Assembly (NCBI GenBank): GCA_044344145.1
Contig: JBIJDM010000082.1
Span: 1-10,691, forward strand
Source: JBAXGE01 sp044344145
GTDB lineage: Bacteria > Planctomycetota > Phycisphaerae > WQYP01
DNA: 10,691 nucleotides
Reading direction: 5' to 3'
Position numbers and translations under genes: made by a program. Each line of letters opens with the position of its first letter. The stretch's first letter is position 1. This document shows positions 1 through 6,527 of the stretch, one piece after another. The notes under the pieces are model-generated. The model was given only the letters and a program-made list of their open reading frames with translations, did not search any database and was not told the origin of the DNA.

Positions 1-269
1 AGATGCGCCGCCAGCAAATTTAGCAGCATCAGACCGCCGAGTGTGAGTCCACCCGGAAAAGGCACCACCCAAGCGGGCAGACGCGGTGAATTGAACAAGA
101 CGTGGATATCCACCCATGCGATGGGACTGCGAAAATACTGCTCAACCGCCTGCCATACGCCCAGATGGGCCTGGGCCAGTGTGCCGATAAAAATCAGCAA
201 TAGCGCCAGTGCCATCAGAATGACCGTAAGTTTCAACGATGCCAGTGGGGCCAGAATACGTTTCATCAT
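1..269 (-). CDS. ResB-like cytochrome c biogenesis protein, N-terminal part (cut by window edge)
   Basis: The reading frame starts at one of two adjacent ATG codons (267-269 or 264-266) and stays open to the left edge, giving about 89 residues of a longer protein. The N-terminus is positively charged and then enters a long hydrophobic segment (about residues 9-30) containing LASLKLTVILMALALL and ending in IFIGTLAQ. An EQYFRS motif and a second hydrophobic stretch near GGLTLGGLMLLNLLAAH follow. This pattern matches the start of ResB/Ccs1-type proteins, which work with CcsA in System II cytochrome c maturation, moving and protecting haem and apocytochrome at the outer face of the cytoplasmic membrane. 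Only the N-terminus is visible, so conserved downstream features cannot be checked. It starts 28 bases after the stop of the lipoprotein gene and has no clear Shine-Dalgarno sequence of its own, which suggests co-transcription and perhaps coupled translation. The family call is by recognition of the motif pattern. Confidence 0.72.
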   Translation of the reverse strand, partial: MMKRILAPLASLKLTVILMALALLLIFIGTLAQAHLGVWQAVEQYFRSPIAWVDIHVLFNSPRLPAWVVPFPGGLTLGGLMLLNLLAAH

Positions 270-297
270 AAGTTGTTTTACCAATCAAACACAGATT

Positions 298-912
298 TTA
301 ACGGTTCACGGGGGCACTACGTCCAAAAGTACGGGCAAATTCAAAAAACGCTGGATGGATCCGGTCGGCAGCCGGGGCCGAGGTCACGGTTTTAATAAAC
401 CAGGTCCGATCCTGAGCCACCTCGTAAATACCCACCGCCAACATGTGCTTCTCGGTCCCCCGGGCATGGAGAATATACCCCTGAAAACCGGGATTGGTAA
501 AAGTTTCGATGCTTTGCGCCAAATCGGCTTCGGCGATCTGTGGCATGCCGACCTGACCGCGCCAACGGTTGATGTTGTTAAGCGTACCCCCTACCGTGCC
601 GGGGAATTGGGAGATTACCACCACTACGGGTCCGTCAGCATCCGGCACGAGGTAGGTGGCGATACGCATGGACTTGCGTTCCGTAGCTTCCTGCCAACCA
701 GCAGGCGGTTGCCAGAGTTTTACCTCCGGGCCGGTTGCCGCCGTCGCTGGGGCCAACATCTTGATGGGACGCGTGGCCGCTGGCGATTCCTTGGGCACAG
801 TGTAGGTTTTAACCTGATTATCGTCTTTGCAACCAACGACGAAACCGGGCAGGACAGTCAGAACGGTCCCGGTTAACAACAGACCCAACCGCAGGAATAA
901 TCGTTTCGACAT
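298..912 (-). CDS. Predicted lipoprotein of unknown function, upstream partner of ResB-like gene
   Basis: This encodes 204 residues. The start is well supported: GGAGGTG (920-926) lies 7 bases before the ATG. The N-terminus is a lipoprotein signal peptide: basic MSKR, a leucine-rich core, and a lipobox VVGC with the modified cysteine at residue 28. Residue +2 is Lys, so the inner-membrane Asp retention signal is absent; the E. coli sorting rule may not hold here. After a flexible Pro/Thr/Ala segment (about 35-60) comes a compact domain with WQPPAGW near residue 68, a central NRWRGQVGMP motif, and a C-terminal FFEFARTFG. I recall similar lipoproteins with a GW...NRWRGQ core in planctomycetes and Verrucomicrobia, but no biochemical function is known to me. 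Its place directly before the ResB-like gene suggests a role linked to cytochrome c maturation or respiratory assembly; that is inference only. No truncation or frameshift is seen. Confidence 0.8.
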   Translation of the reverse strand: MSKRLFLRLGLLLTGTVLTVLPGFVVGCKDDNQVKTYTVPKESPAATRPIKMLAPATAATGPEVKLWQPPAGWQEATERKSMRIATYLVPDADGPVVVVISQFPGTVGGTLNNINRWRGQVGMPQIAEADLAQSIETFTNPGFQGYILHARGTEKHMLAVGIYEVAQDRTWFIKTVTSAPAADRIHPAFFEFARTFGRSAPVNR

Positions 913-1041
913 CTTTATTCACCTCCGCATAAGTGACTTGTGCTGCGTATCTTAACCGAAAATCGCGGGATGTATACCTGTTCATCCTGATTCCGAACAC
1001 CCTACCAACATGGGAAAACGAATAGGATTTAACTTAGCGCC

Positions 1042-1070
1042 TTGCATCCGATCCCATTCGCCCATACAAA
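1042..1070 (+). promoter_or_regulatory. Possible weak sigma70-like promoter for lpxB
   Basis: TTGCAT (1042-1047) and TACAAA (1065-1070) are separated by 17 bases, matching the -35 and -10 consensus at 3 and 4 of 6 positions. A transcript would start near 1077 and carry a leader of roughly 78 bases that includes the inverted repeat at 1091-1109. A match this weak can occur by chance, and promoter consensus in planctomycetes is not well fixed. It is listed because lpxB must be transcribed from this 242-base divergent region. Confidence 0.22.
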
Positions 1071-1090
1071 TAGGCTTCTAGTCGTAACGT

Positions 1091-1109
1091 TGCCGTTGAA
1101 ATAACGGCA
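1091..1109. repeat. Short inverted repeat in the lpxB leader region
   Basis: TGCCGTT (1091-1097) and AACGGCA (1103-1109) are perfect 7-base inverted arms around GAAAT. The repeat lies 45 bases before the lpxB start. It could be an operator half-site pair or a small leader hairpin. There is no U-tract, so it does not look like a terminator. Seven-base arms are not rare by chance, hence the low confidence in function. Confidence 0.35.
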
Positions 1110-1143
1110 GACGGTTATGAAATTACTGCTCTCGGCATGGCCT

Positions 1144-1150
1144 AAGGAGA
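1144..1150 (+). promoter_or_regulatory. Shine-Dalgarno site that fixes the TTG start of lpxB
   Basis: AAGGAGA sits 4 bases before TTG at 1155. No ATG or GTG in the same frame gives a plausible N-terminus, and this site supports the TTG codon as the initiator. Confidence 0.6.
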
Positions 1151-1154
1151 CTGG

Positions 1155-2324
1155 TTGAGCACGAGCCCATTGTTTTTCATCTCGGCGGCCGAACACAGCG
1201 GAGACCTGCTGGGTGGGGCGTTGATCCGCGCCTTGCGGCTGCGTTACCCCGACGCCCGGTTTGTCGGGGTGGGCGGACCCGCCATGGCGGAGGCGGGCTG
1301 CGAACTGCTGGCGGACCCCACGGATCACAGTGCGATGCTGACCGGGGCGTTTGGGCAGGTGGGGTATTGGTACAAGCTGATGAAAGTGATTGACGCATAT
1401 CTGCGTACCCATCGGCCGGCGGTGGTTATTCCCATAGATTCCCCCACCATCAACCTACGGATTGCCCGTAAAGCCAAACGGCACGGTTTAAAAGTCTGCT
1501 ATTACGTGGCCCCGCAAATGTGGGCCTGGGGCGCTTGGCGGATCGAACGTTTGCGGCGCGATGTGGACCGGGTCTGTGCGGTACTGCCCTTCGAGCCGGC
1601 GTGGTTTGCCCAGCGTGGGGTGGCGTGTACCTACGTGGGTCATCCCATGTTCGATCAGCCGGGGGATGCGCCCGCCTATGATCCCGCCCATGTCTCCCCC
1701 CCGCTGGCCACCCCTTTGGAAGCCGGATACCGTGTGGCGCTATTACCCGGTTCGCGCTCCGGCGAAGTCAAAGCCAATCTGCCGATTATGTTGGCCGTCA
1801 TCCGGCAATTACGCCAAAAGCTGGGCGACGACATTGTGGTCACCATCGCCTCGGCCAGCGCGGCCCGCGAAGAGCAAATCGTGGCGTTGATCCCCGAGGT
1901 AGAAAAAGAAGATTACGATCTGCGCCCCGGGTGTACTGATGCCATTATCCGCTGGGCCGATGTGGTCCTGACCGTCAGCGGTACGGCGACCCTGCAGGTG
2001 GCCAAACATCAGCGGCCCATGATTATTTTGTATGCCCTGCCCGCGTGGAAATGGTGGTTGGTCGGACGCTGGCTGGTGCAAACCCCGTATCTGTCGCTGG
2101 TTAATATTCTGGCGGGGGAAGAATTGGTGCCGGAATATATGCCCTTCTGGGGCAAGCCGGATGCACTCGCACAAGAGTTGGCCGATATGTTGCAGGACTT
2201 GGAATGGCGGCAACGACTGACCAAAGACTTGGCCACGCTAACCGCCCCACTCCATCCCGATGCGGCCCAAACCGCCGCCGGGCGGGTGGCCGGGGTGGTG
2301 GCGGAACTGTACGGCACTGCTTAA
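1155..2324 (+). CDS. lpxB: Lipid A disaccharide synthase LpxB
   Basis: LpxB is a GT19 glycosyltransferase that joins UDP-2,3-diacylglucosamine to lipid X to form the beta-1,6-linked lipid A disaccharide at the inner face of the cytoplasmic membrane. The 389-residue product is close to the usual length of about 380. Family motifs run in order: AAEHSGD (11-17, equivalent to GEASGD of E. coli LpxB), VGVGGPAM (37-44), IDSPTIN (94-100, the IDAPDFN motif with its essential Asp at 95), VAPQMWAW (118-125), LPGSRSGEV (197-205), VSGTATL (264-270) and PYLSLVNILAGEELVPE (301-317), a region with aromatic and basic residues near the membrane-binding part. The start is TTG with an AAGGAGA site 4 bases upstream. 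It is the only plus-strand gene here, divergent from the lipoprotein gene and nearly overlapping the end of paralogue B. No lpxA, lpxC or lpxD is nearby. It shows that the organism makes a lipid A-type molecule. Confidence 0.95.
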   Translation: MSTSPLFFISAAEHSGDLLGGALIRALRLRYPDARFVGVGGPAMAEAGCELLADPTDHSAMLTGAFGQVGYWYKLMKVIDAYLRTHRPAVVIPIDSPTINLRIARKAKRHGLKVCYYVAPQMWAWGAWRIERLRRDVDRVCAVLPFEPAWFAQRGVACTYVGHPMFDQPGDAPAYDPAHVSPPLATPLEAGYRVALLPGSRSGEVKANLPIMLAVIRQLRQKLGDDIVVTIASASAAREEQIVALIPEVEKEDYDLRPGCTDAIIRWADVVLTVSGTATLQVAKHQRPMIILYALPAWKWWLVGRWLVQTPYLSLVNILAGEELVPEYMPFWGKPDALAQELADMLQDLEWRQRLTKDLATLTAPLHPDAAQTAAGRVAGVVAELYGTA

Positions 2325-2328
2325 CCGG

Positions 2329-3528
2329 TCACGGCCGGGGAGTAGCGGTGCCCAGTTCCTTGCTGACTTTGGCTTTATCTTTAATGAGCTTGGTTTTCTC
2401 GACGATTTCCTTCTTGCGGGCCTTTTCTTTTTCCTCTACCCGCTTGAGGCTTTCACCCACTTTTTCCTCAATCAAGGTGGCGATCAGTTCGTCCAGCTTG
2501 CCGGGTTCCGCGCTGTTGTAGCGGAGCAAACCATCGCGATCAAATACCGCAATCCACGGGGTCCGCTGCACAGCCAAACGGCCGGCCAGGGGATTATTCC
2601 ACGGACGCCGCGGATCGAAAATCTGCGGCCAAGTGACTTTCTTATCCTTGTTCAGGTTCTGGAACGAAGTGAGATTGTCCAATTTTTCATCATGCACAAT
2701 GCCAAAAATCTGGAGCCCCTTGGCGGCGTATTTTTCATTCAGGGTGGCGATCTCCGCCAGATCCCGCCGGCCACCATCCGCCGTGGGCGACCAAACCTGA
2801 AACAGCGTGACTTTGCCTTTGATCCGCTGGCCATCCAAGGCCTGCCCCGTGAGGGTCTGGGTGGCAAAGGTCAACGGCTGGTCAACGCGCGGCCAGTTCT
2901 GAGATTGTTTGGCCCGCGGACTGGTCAGATCTTTCATCAGCATGTCATGACATTTCTCTTTCAGTTCCGGCGTGGCGGGGCCGTAATCTTTCATCAAGTC
3001 CACGACCCGGCTCAGGCTGTCATTCTGGGGCGCCAGTTTGCCCAGACCATGCACGGTGTCGTAAACTTTTTCCTGAGCTTCCGGGTCATCCGAGGCATTC
3101 CACCAATCACGCAGGGCCAAAGCGGCCTTGCCATAAAAGGCATGTTCCGGATTACTCGACTTGGCTACGGTATCCAATGATTTAGTGGCGGTTTCATCAC
3201 CCAATGCGGAGAGTAGGGCCATATTGCGGATTTGCCGGCTGACATCCACGGTCGGGTCATTCTTTTCGATCTTGACCAATTCCTCGATCAGATCATTTTG
3301 CTTCTTGAGCAACGGCGTGATTTTGGGGGCCATTTCCTGACGGTATTTGGGCGAGAGTGCCCGGCCAAAGCCCCCCGCCTTGTAGATCTCCGCTTCGGTT
3401 TCATTCATGGCAGTACGAACCACCGCCCGGGTGTTGGTTGGCCCCTCGGCATAGAGCGGTCCCCATGGGGTAAGTCCCGCTAATACGGCCACCAAAAGTC
3501 CCTGACTGAGTACATGTGTTAGCTTCAT
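2329..3528 (-). CDS. Exported TlpA-like protein lacking catalytic cysteines (paralogue B)
   Basis: The 399-residue product has a signal peptide (residues 1-27, likely cleaved after LYA). A helical domain follows (about 40-215) with RQIRNMALLSALGDE and NPEHAFYGKAALALRDWW, then a thioredoxin-like domain (about 225-350) and a Lys/Glu-rich helical tail (about 360-395). In the thioredoxin-like part KGKVTLFQVWSPTADGG aligns with the TlpA/ResA start (NFWATWCPPC), so the CPPC positions are A250-D-G-G253; the cis-proline loop QRTPW (321-325) and FDRDG remain. It cannot act as a dithiol oxidoreductase; a structural or binding role is more likely. The mature protein has one Cys (193). The start at 3528 is chosen because of AAGGAAGG 8 bases upstream and the signal peptide; an upstream ATG at 3639 would overlap paralogue A. 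It follows paralogue A by 70 bases and ends 4 bases from lpxB. Confidence 0.8.
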   Translation of the reverse strand: MKLTHVLSQGLLVAVLAGLTPWGPLYAEGPTNTRAVVRTAMNETEAEIYKAGGFGRALSPKYRQEMAPKITPLLKKQNDLIEELVKIEKNDPTVDVSRQIRNMALLSALGDETATKSLDTVAKSSNPEHAFYGKAALALRDWWNASDDPEAQEKVYDTVHGLGKLAPQNDSLSRVVDLMKDYGPATPELKEKCHDMLMKDLTSPRAKQSQNWPRVDQPLTFATQTLTGQALDGQRIKGKVTLFQVWSPTADGGRRDLAEIATLNEKYAAKGLQIFGIVHDEKLDNLTSFQNLNKDKKVTWPQIFDPRRPWNNPLAGRLAVQRTPWIAVFDRDGLLRYNSAEPGKLDELIATLIEEKVGESLKRVEEKEKARKKEIVEKTKLIKDKAKVSKELGTATPRP

Positions 3529-3536
3529 GGTTGGTT

Positions 3537-3544
3537 CCTTCCTT
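3537..3544 (-). promoter_or_regulatory. Shine-Dalgarno site deciding the start of paralogue B
   Basis: On the minus strand AAGGAAGG lies 8 bases before ATG at 3528. This favours the 399-residue form over a 436-residue form starting at 3639, inside the end of the upstream gene. Confidence 0.6.
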
Positions 3545-3598
3545 AGGACCATACGAGTCCAACGGCTAAAGCTCATGAAAGTTACAGACCGGCCACAT

Positions 3599-4813
3599 TC
3601 AAGGTTTGACGGGCTGACTGGCGGCGGCTTTCTTGGCATTGAATTCCGTTTTAATCCGCAGGGTTTCCGCCAAAACCCGCTTTTTTTCCTGTTCCGCCTG
3701 CTCGGTGATGCGTTTGGTGCTGTCGCCGGGCTTTTCCGCGATTACTTTTTCTACGATGGCCTCAACTACGTTACCGCCATCACTGGAATTGAGCCGTAAA
3801 AAACCATCCCGGTCAATCACCACCGTCCAAGGGGTCATACCAATCCGAAAGCGTTCGGCCAAGGGGTTCCATTCTTTACGCTTCAGGTCGTAACAATGCG
3901 TCCAGGGCATGGCGACTTCGGTCTTGCTGGTAATAAACGCGGCCACATTTTCAGGCCGGCTTTCATGGGCCACACCGATGATTTCCAGTCCGGCGGTCTT
4001 GTGGATCGAATGCAGCTTATTGAGCACTTCCAAATCACGTTTGCCATTTTGCCAGGTCGGGGACCAAAAATGCAACAGGATTACCTTGCCCTTCAGCCGG
4101 GTGGAATCCAAGGCCTGATTGGTGACCGTGAAGGTCTGGAATGCGAACGGATGATCAATCCGCGGCGCGGTGCGATAATTCTGGGCAAAATCCGAAGTCA
4201 GGTCTTTCAACAAAATCTGATCGCAACGCTGCCGCAGGTCCGGGGTGCTGGGGGCATGCTCACGCATCATGTTGATCACTCGGGCCAGACTTTCACTCTT
4301 GGGGCCGCTGCGGACCAATTCTTTGGCCCGTTCAAATACTTTCTCCTGGGCATCGGGATCGCCTGCCCCCTGCCACCAATCGCGTAACAACAAGGCCGAC
4401 CGCCCATAAAACGCATGCTCCGGATTGGGTGATTTGGCCACCGCTTCCAGACTGCGTTTTGAACCTTCATCACCGAGTACCGCCATTAGGGCCGCATTAC
4501 GAATCTGACGGTCCAGATTTTGATCGGTCGTTTTGGTGTTGGTTTTACGGTTGTATTCGTCCACCAACTCATTCTGCTTGCGCAGCACTTCCATCATCTT
4601 GGCCCCGGCATTGGCCCGCTCATCGGGCTGCACGATCTTGCCCGGTCCCCCGGCTTGCCACAGTTTGTTTTCCTGTTCGTCAATGCTGACCCGCAGCAGA
4701 TCGGGCGTAGGACCATCGGCAGGTGGCAATTGAGCCCATACCGACCCCAATAGCCAAGCGCCCAGCACCAAAGCCAGCTTCGAGCTCATATTGCCACACT
4801 GAAAACGTGCCAT
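3599..4813 (-). CDS. Exported TlpA-like protein lacking catalytic cysteines (paralogue A)
   Basis: The 404-residue product has the same architecture as paralogue B: signal peptide (about 1-27, likely cleaved after VWA), helical domain (about 40-220), thioredoxin-like domain (about 230-355) and charged helical tail (about 366-400). The redox site is replaced: KGKVILLHFWSPTWQNG aligns with the TlpA segment ending in WCPPC, so W254-Q-N-G257 sits where CPPC should be. The MTPW cis-proline loop (326-329) and VIDRDGFLRLN are kept. The mature protein has two Cys, 197 (shared with B) and 307 (not shared). Over residues 101-160, 39 of 60 positions are identical to B by hand alignment, so a tandem duplication is clear. 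The ATG at 4813 is preferred to the ATG at 4819 because GGAGG (4821-4825) is 7 bases from the former and only 1 from the latter. It lies 121 bases downstream of lptB. Function is unknown; an envelope role is inferred. Confidence 0.8.
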   Translation of the reverse strand: MARFQCGNMSSKLALVLGAWLLGSVWAQLPPADGPTPDLLRVSIDEQENKLWQAGGPGKIVQPDERANAGAKMMEVLRKQNELVDEYNRKTNTKTTDQNLDRQIRNAALMAVLGDEGSKRSLEAVAKSPNPEHAFYGRSALLLRDWWQGAGDPDAQEKVFERAKELVRSGPKSESLARVINMMREHAPSTPDLRQRCDQILLKDLTSDFAQNYRTAPRIDHPFAFQTFTVTNQALDSTRLKGKVILLHFWSPTWQNGKRDLEVLNKLHSIHKTAGLEIIGVAHESRPENVAAFITSKTEVAMPWTHCYDLKRKEWNPLAERFRIGMTPWTVVIDRDGFLRLNSSDGGNVVEAIVEKVIAEKPGDSTKRITEQAEQEKKRVLAETLRIKTEFNAKKAAASQPVKP

Positions 4814-4820
4814 AGCCATG

Positions 4821-4825
4821 CCTCC
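4821..4825 (-). promoter_or_regulatory. Shine-Dalgarno site deciding the start of paralogue A
   Basis: On the minus strand GGAGG is followed by CATGGCTATG. The second ATG (4813) is at the normal 7-base spacing, whereas the first (4819) is one base away. Initiation at 4813 is therefore more likely, though the two products differ by only two residues. Confidence 0.6.
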
Positions 4826-4934
4826 GGAGATGTTACTACAACGCACCAGACACAAGCTTATTCCGCCCCGATTCCCATGTTGCGTCCTGAATTCTGCTTG
4901 CACCGCCAGGGTGAAATCCCACGCAGAAACGCAC

Positions 4935-5690
4935 TCAGTCGAATTCGTTACCCTTGAAGGTGTGGCCCAGATAGGTTTGGCGGACCAGCGGATTATTGAT
5001 CAGGTCGCGGGGCGAGCCCTGGGCCAGGACCTTGCCGTCCGAGATAATGATTGCCCGGTCACACACTTCCAGGGTACGTTCCACGTTGTGATCGGTAATC
5101 AGGATAGCTTTATCCAACACCTGCCGGAGTTGACGAATTTCGCGTTGCAGGTCCTCGACCGCGATCGGATCCACACCACTGAAGGGCTCATCAAGCAGGA
5201 TCAGCGAGGGGTTGGTGATCAGAGAACGAGCGATTTCGAGTTTGCGGCGTTCCCCGCCGGAGAGGGTGGCGGCTTTTTGGCTGCGATTCTTGGTCAGATC
5301 AAACTGTTCCATCAGCCGGGCGGCCTCTTCGTGGCGCTGGGCCCGTGATTTATGGGTGGTTTCCAGAATAGCCATCAGGTTTTGTTCCACGGTCAGGCGT
5401 TGGAATACGCTGGGTTCCTGGGACAGATAACCCATCCCCTTGCGGGCGCGTTGGTACATGGGCAGCTTGGTGACATCGTGGCCGTCAAAGATCACCTCGC
5501 CGCCATCAGGGGTAATCATGCCCACCACACTGCGGAAGGTAGTGGTTTTCCCCGCGCCATTACGCCCCAGCAGCCCCACTACTTCATGATGCCCCACCTC
5601 GAAGTTAACGTGATTGACGACCGTGCGGCCACCATAACGTTTCACGAGATTGGTCACTTGCAAGAGCGGTACCGGGCGTTCACTTACCAT
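4935..5690 (-). CDS. lptB: LPS export ABC transporter ATP-binding protein LptB
   Basis: LptB is the cytoplasmic ATPase of the LptB2FGC complex that extracts LPS from the inner membrane and pushes it across the Lpt bridge to the outer membrane. The 251-residue product has a full set of ABC motifs: Walker A GRNGAGKTT (42-50), Q-loop LSQEPSVF with Gln 91, signature LSGGERRK (143-150), Walker B LILLDEP (163-169, catalytic Glu 168), D-loop SGVDP (171-175) and H-loop His 201 in ITDHNV. SQEPSVFQRLTVEQN and DPIAVEDLQ are typical of LptB rather than of the closely related branched-chain amino acid ATPase LivF/LivG. The start has an in-frame stop two codons upstream, so it cannot be extended; there is no good Shine-Dalgarno site. 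No lptA, lptC, lptF or lptG is adjacent. Neighbours are a membrane-anchored protein of unknown function upstream and paralogues A and B downstream. Confidence 0.93.
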   Translation of the reverse strand: MVSERPVPLLQVTNLVKRYGGRTVVNHVNFEVGHHEVVGLLGRNGAGKTTTFRSVVGMITPDGGEVIFDGHDVTKLPMYQRARKGMGYLSQEPSVFQRLTVEQNLMAILETTHKSRAQRHEEAARLMEQFDLTKNRSQKAATLSGGERRKLEIARSLITNPSLILLDEPFSGVDPIAVEDLQREIRQLRQVLDKAILITDHNVERTLEVCDRAIIISDGKVLAQGSPRDLINNPLVRQTYLGHTFKGNEFD

Positions 5691-5732
5691 GCGTCAATAA
5701 TCCATCGCAAAAGGAAACCGTTTAGAAATGGT

Positions 5733-5761
5733 ATTGTGGCGTAAATCCGGGCTGACAGCAA
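5733..5761 (-). promoter_or_regulatory. Possible weak promoter for lptB
   Basis: On the minus strand TTGCTG (5756-5761) and CACAAT (5733-5738) are 17 bases apart, in the 105-base gap between the upstream gene and lptB. Matches are 3 and 4 of 6 to the sigma70 consensus, so this is only a candidate. If real, lptB and the A/B pair could be transcribed apart from the prepilin gene. Confidence 0.2.
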
Positions 5762-5795
5762 GCTAAAAGTGGGGCATTTTTCGTTTCACGGCAGC

Positions 5796-6518
5796 TTACC
5801 ACGGGTTTTCTAACCCGCGCTGCTGACGGCGTTTGCGCATATCCGTGAAATACTGGGCCGCGGAGGCCCGAAATTGCGGGTCGCCATCCAGCATGGACTT
5901 ACCGACCATTTCCGCAACATGGCCGCGCACTTCATTGGCGTCACGCCAATTTCGGCCTCCGGCCATGGCCCCGCCGGGGCCGGTGCCTTGGGTCGTAGGC
6001 TGGGTGGTGGGTTGCGAGGTTGCCCCGAACAATTTCCCCGCCATGGCGGCGGCTTTGCGCAGGGTTTCCATTCGTAGCTGTTCATCAATACGCTGGTCGA
6101 GCAGCTTGGAACGCTCGTCCGGGGACAATTTTGCGTAACTTTCCATCATGTCACGGAAGCCCAGACGCATCAGTTGTTCGCCATTTTTCGCCAGTGGTCC
6201 CTCGGGGTTTTTCTGGACAATCGGCCCGGCTTCCTGAAACAACCGCATCCGTTCCCCCATGGGCATCGCTTCCACCCGGGCGCGTAGTTTTTGATACAAC
6301 TCAAATTTCTGGGCTTCGGTCATACGGTCCAGAGGCAGACTCTCCACAAACTTACGGATATCCGCCGGGCCCATGCTGCTGACATCGGCGTTCAAAGCCG
6401 CGGTGACATCTTTGCCTCCGGTACGAGGCCAATACGACCATCCGGCATAGGCCCCCGCGACCACCAGCAGGACAGCGAAGCCGAACAGGCCAATCTGATT
6501 TTTTCTGCGTATGTCCAT
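5796..6518 (-). CDS. Membrane-anchored helical protein of unknown function with a Gln/Pro/Thr linker
   Basis: The 240-residue product begins with a basic MDIRRKNQ, then one hydrophobic segment (about 9-30, IGLFGFAVLLVVAGAYAGW), so it should be anchored with its bulk outside the cytoplasm. Residues 40-160 look largely helical and charged, with phrases such as LDRMTEAQKFELYQKLRARVEAM, MGERMRLFQEAG and LSPDERSKLLDQRIDEQLRMETL. A low-complexity linker (about 167-188, containing SQPTTQPTTQ) leads to a short C-terminal helical part rich in Arg and ending ENPW. I do not recognise a named family. Proteins with similar DERxKxLDxxI phrases occur in Phycisphaerae, from memory. AAAGGTG (6523-6529) overlaps the stop of the prepilin gene, and the ATG is 9 bases after that stop, so the two are probably translationally coupled. 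It is not a likely LptC, which is a beta-jellyroll protein, despite the single anchor and position before lptB. Confidence 0.7.
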   Translation of the reverse strand: MDIRRKNQIGLFGFAVLLVVAGAYAGWSYWPRTGGKDVTAALNADVSSMGPADIRKFVESLPLDRMTEAQKFELYQKLRARVEAMPMGERMRLFQEAGPIVQKNPEGPLAKNGEQLMRLGFRDMMESYAKLSPDERSKLLDQRIDEQLRMETLRKAAAMAGKLFGATSQPTTQPTTQGTGPGGAMAGGRNWRDANEVRGHVAEMVGKSMLDGDPQFRASAAQYFTDMRKRRQQRGLENPW

Positions 6519-6527
6519 ACCGCACCT

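Noticed and set aside
43..876. An open frame of 277 codons on the plus strand at the left edge
   Set aside because: It is antisense to the ResB-like gene and the lipoprotein gene, both supported by signal sequences; its product shows no protein-like hydrophobic pattern.
913..1154. A small gene or RNA in the region between the lipoprotein gene and lpxB
   Set aside because: Short open frames here lack ribosome sites and convincing composition, and no tRNA-like or strongly folded element was seen apart from the 7-base inverted repeat.
2260..3180. An open frame of 306 codons on the plus strand over the end of lpxB and paralogue B
   Set aside because: It overlaps two convincing genes in other frames and has no ribosome site or domain of its own.
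3529..3639. The longer 436-residue form of paralogue B starting at 3639
   Set aside because: It would overlap the end of paralogue A, bury the signal peptide at residue 38, and ignore the AAGGAAGG site before 3528.
5796..6518. The membrane-anchored protein before lptB as an LptC
   Set aside because: LptC also has one N-terminal anchor and about 190 residues, but it is a beta-jellyroll; this sequence looks helical with a low-complexity linker.
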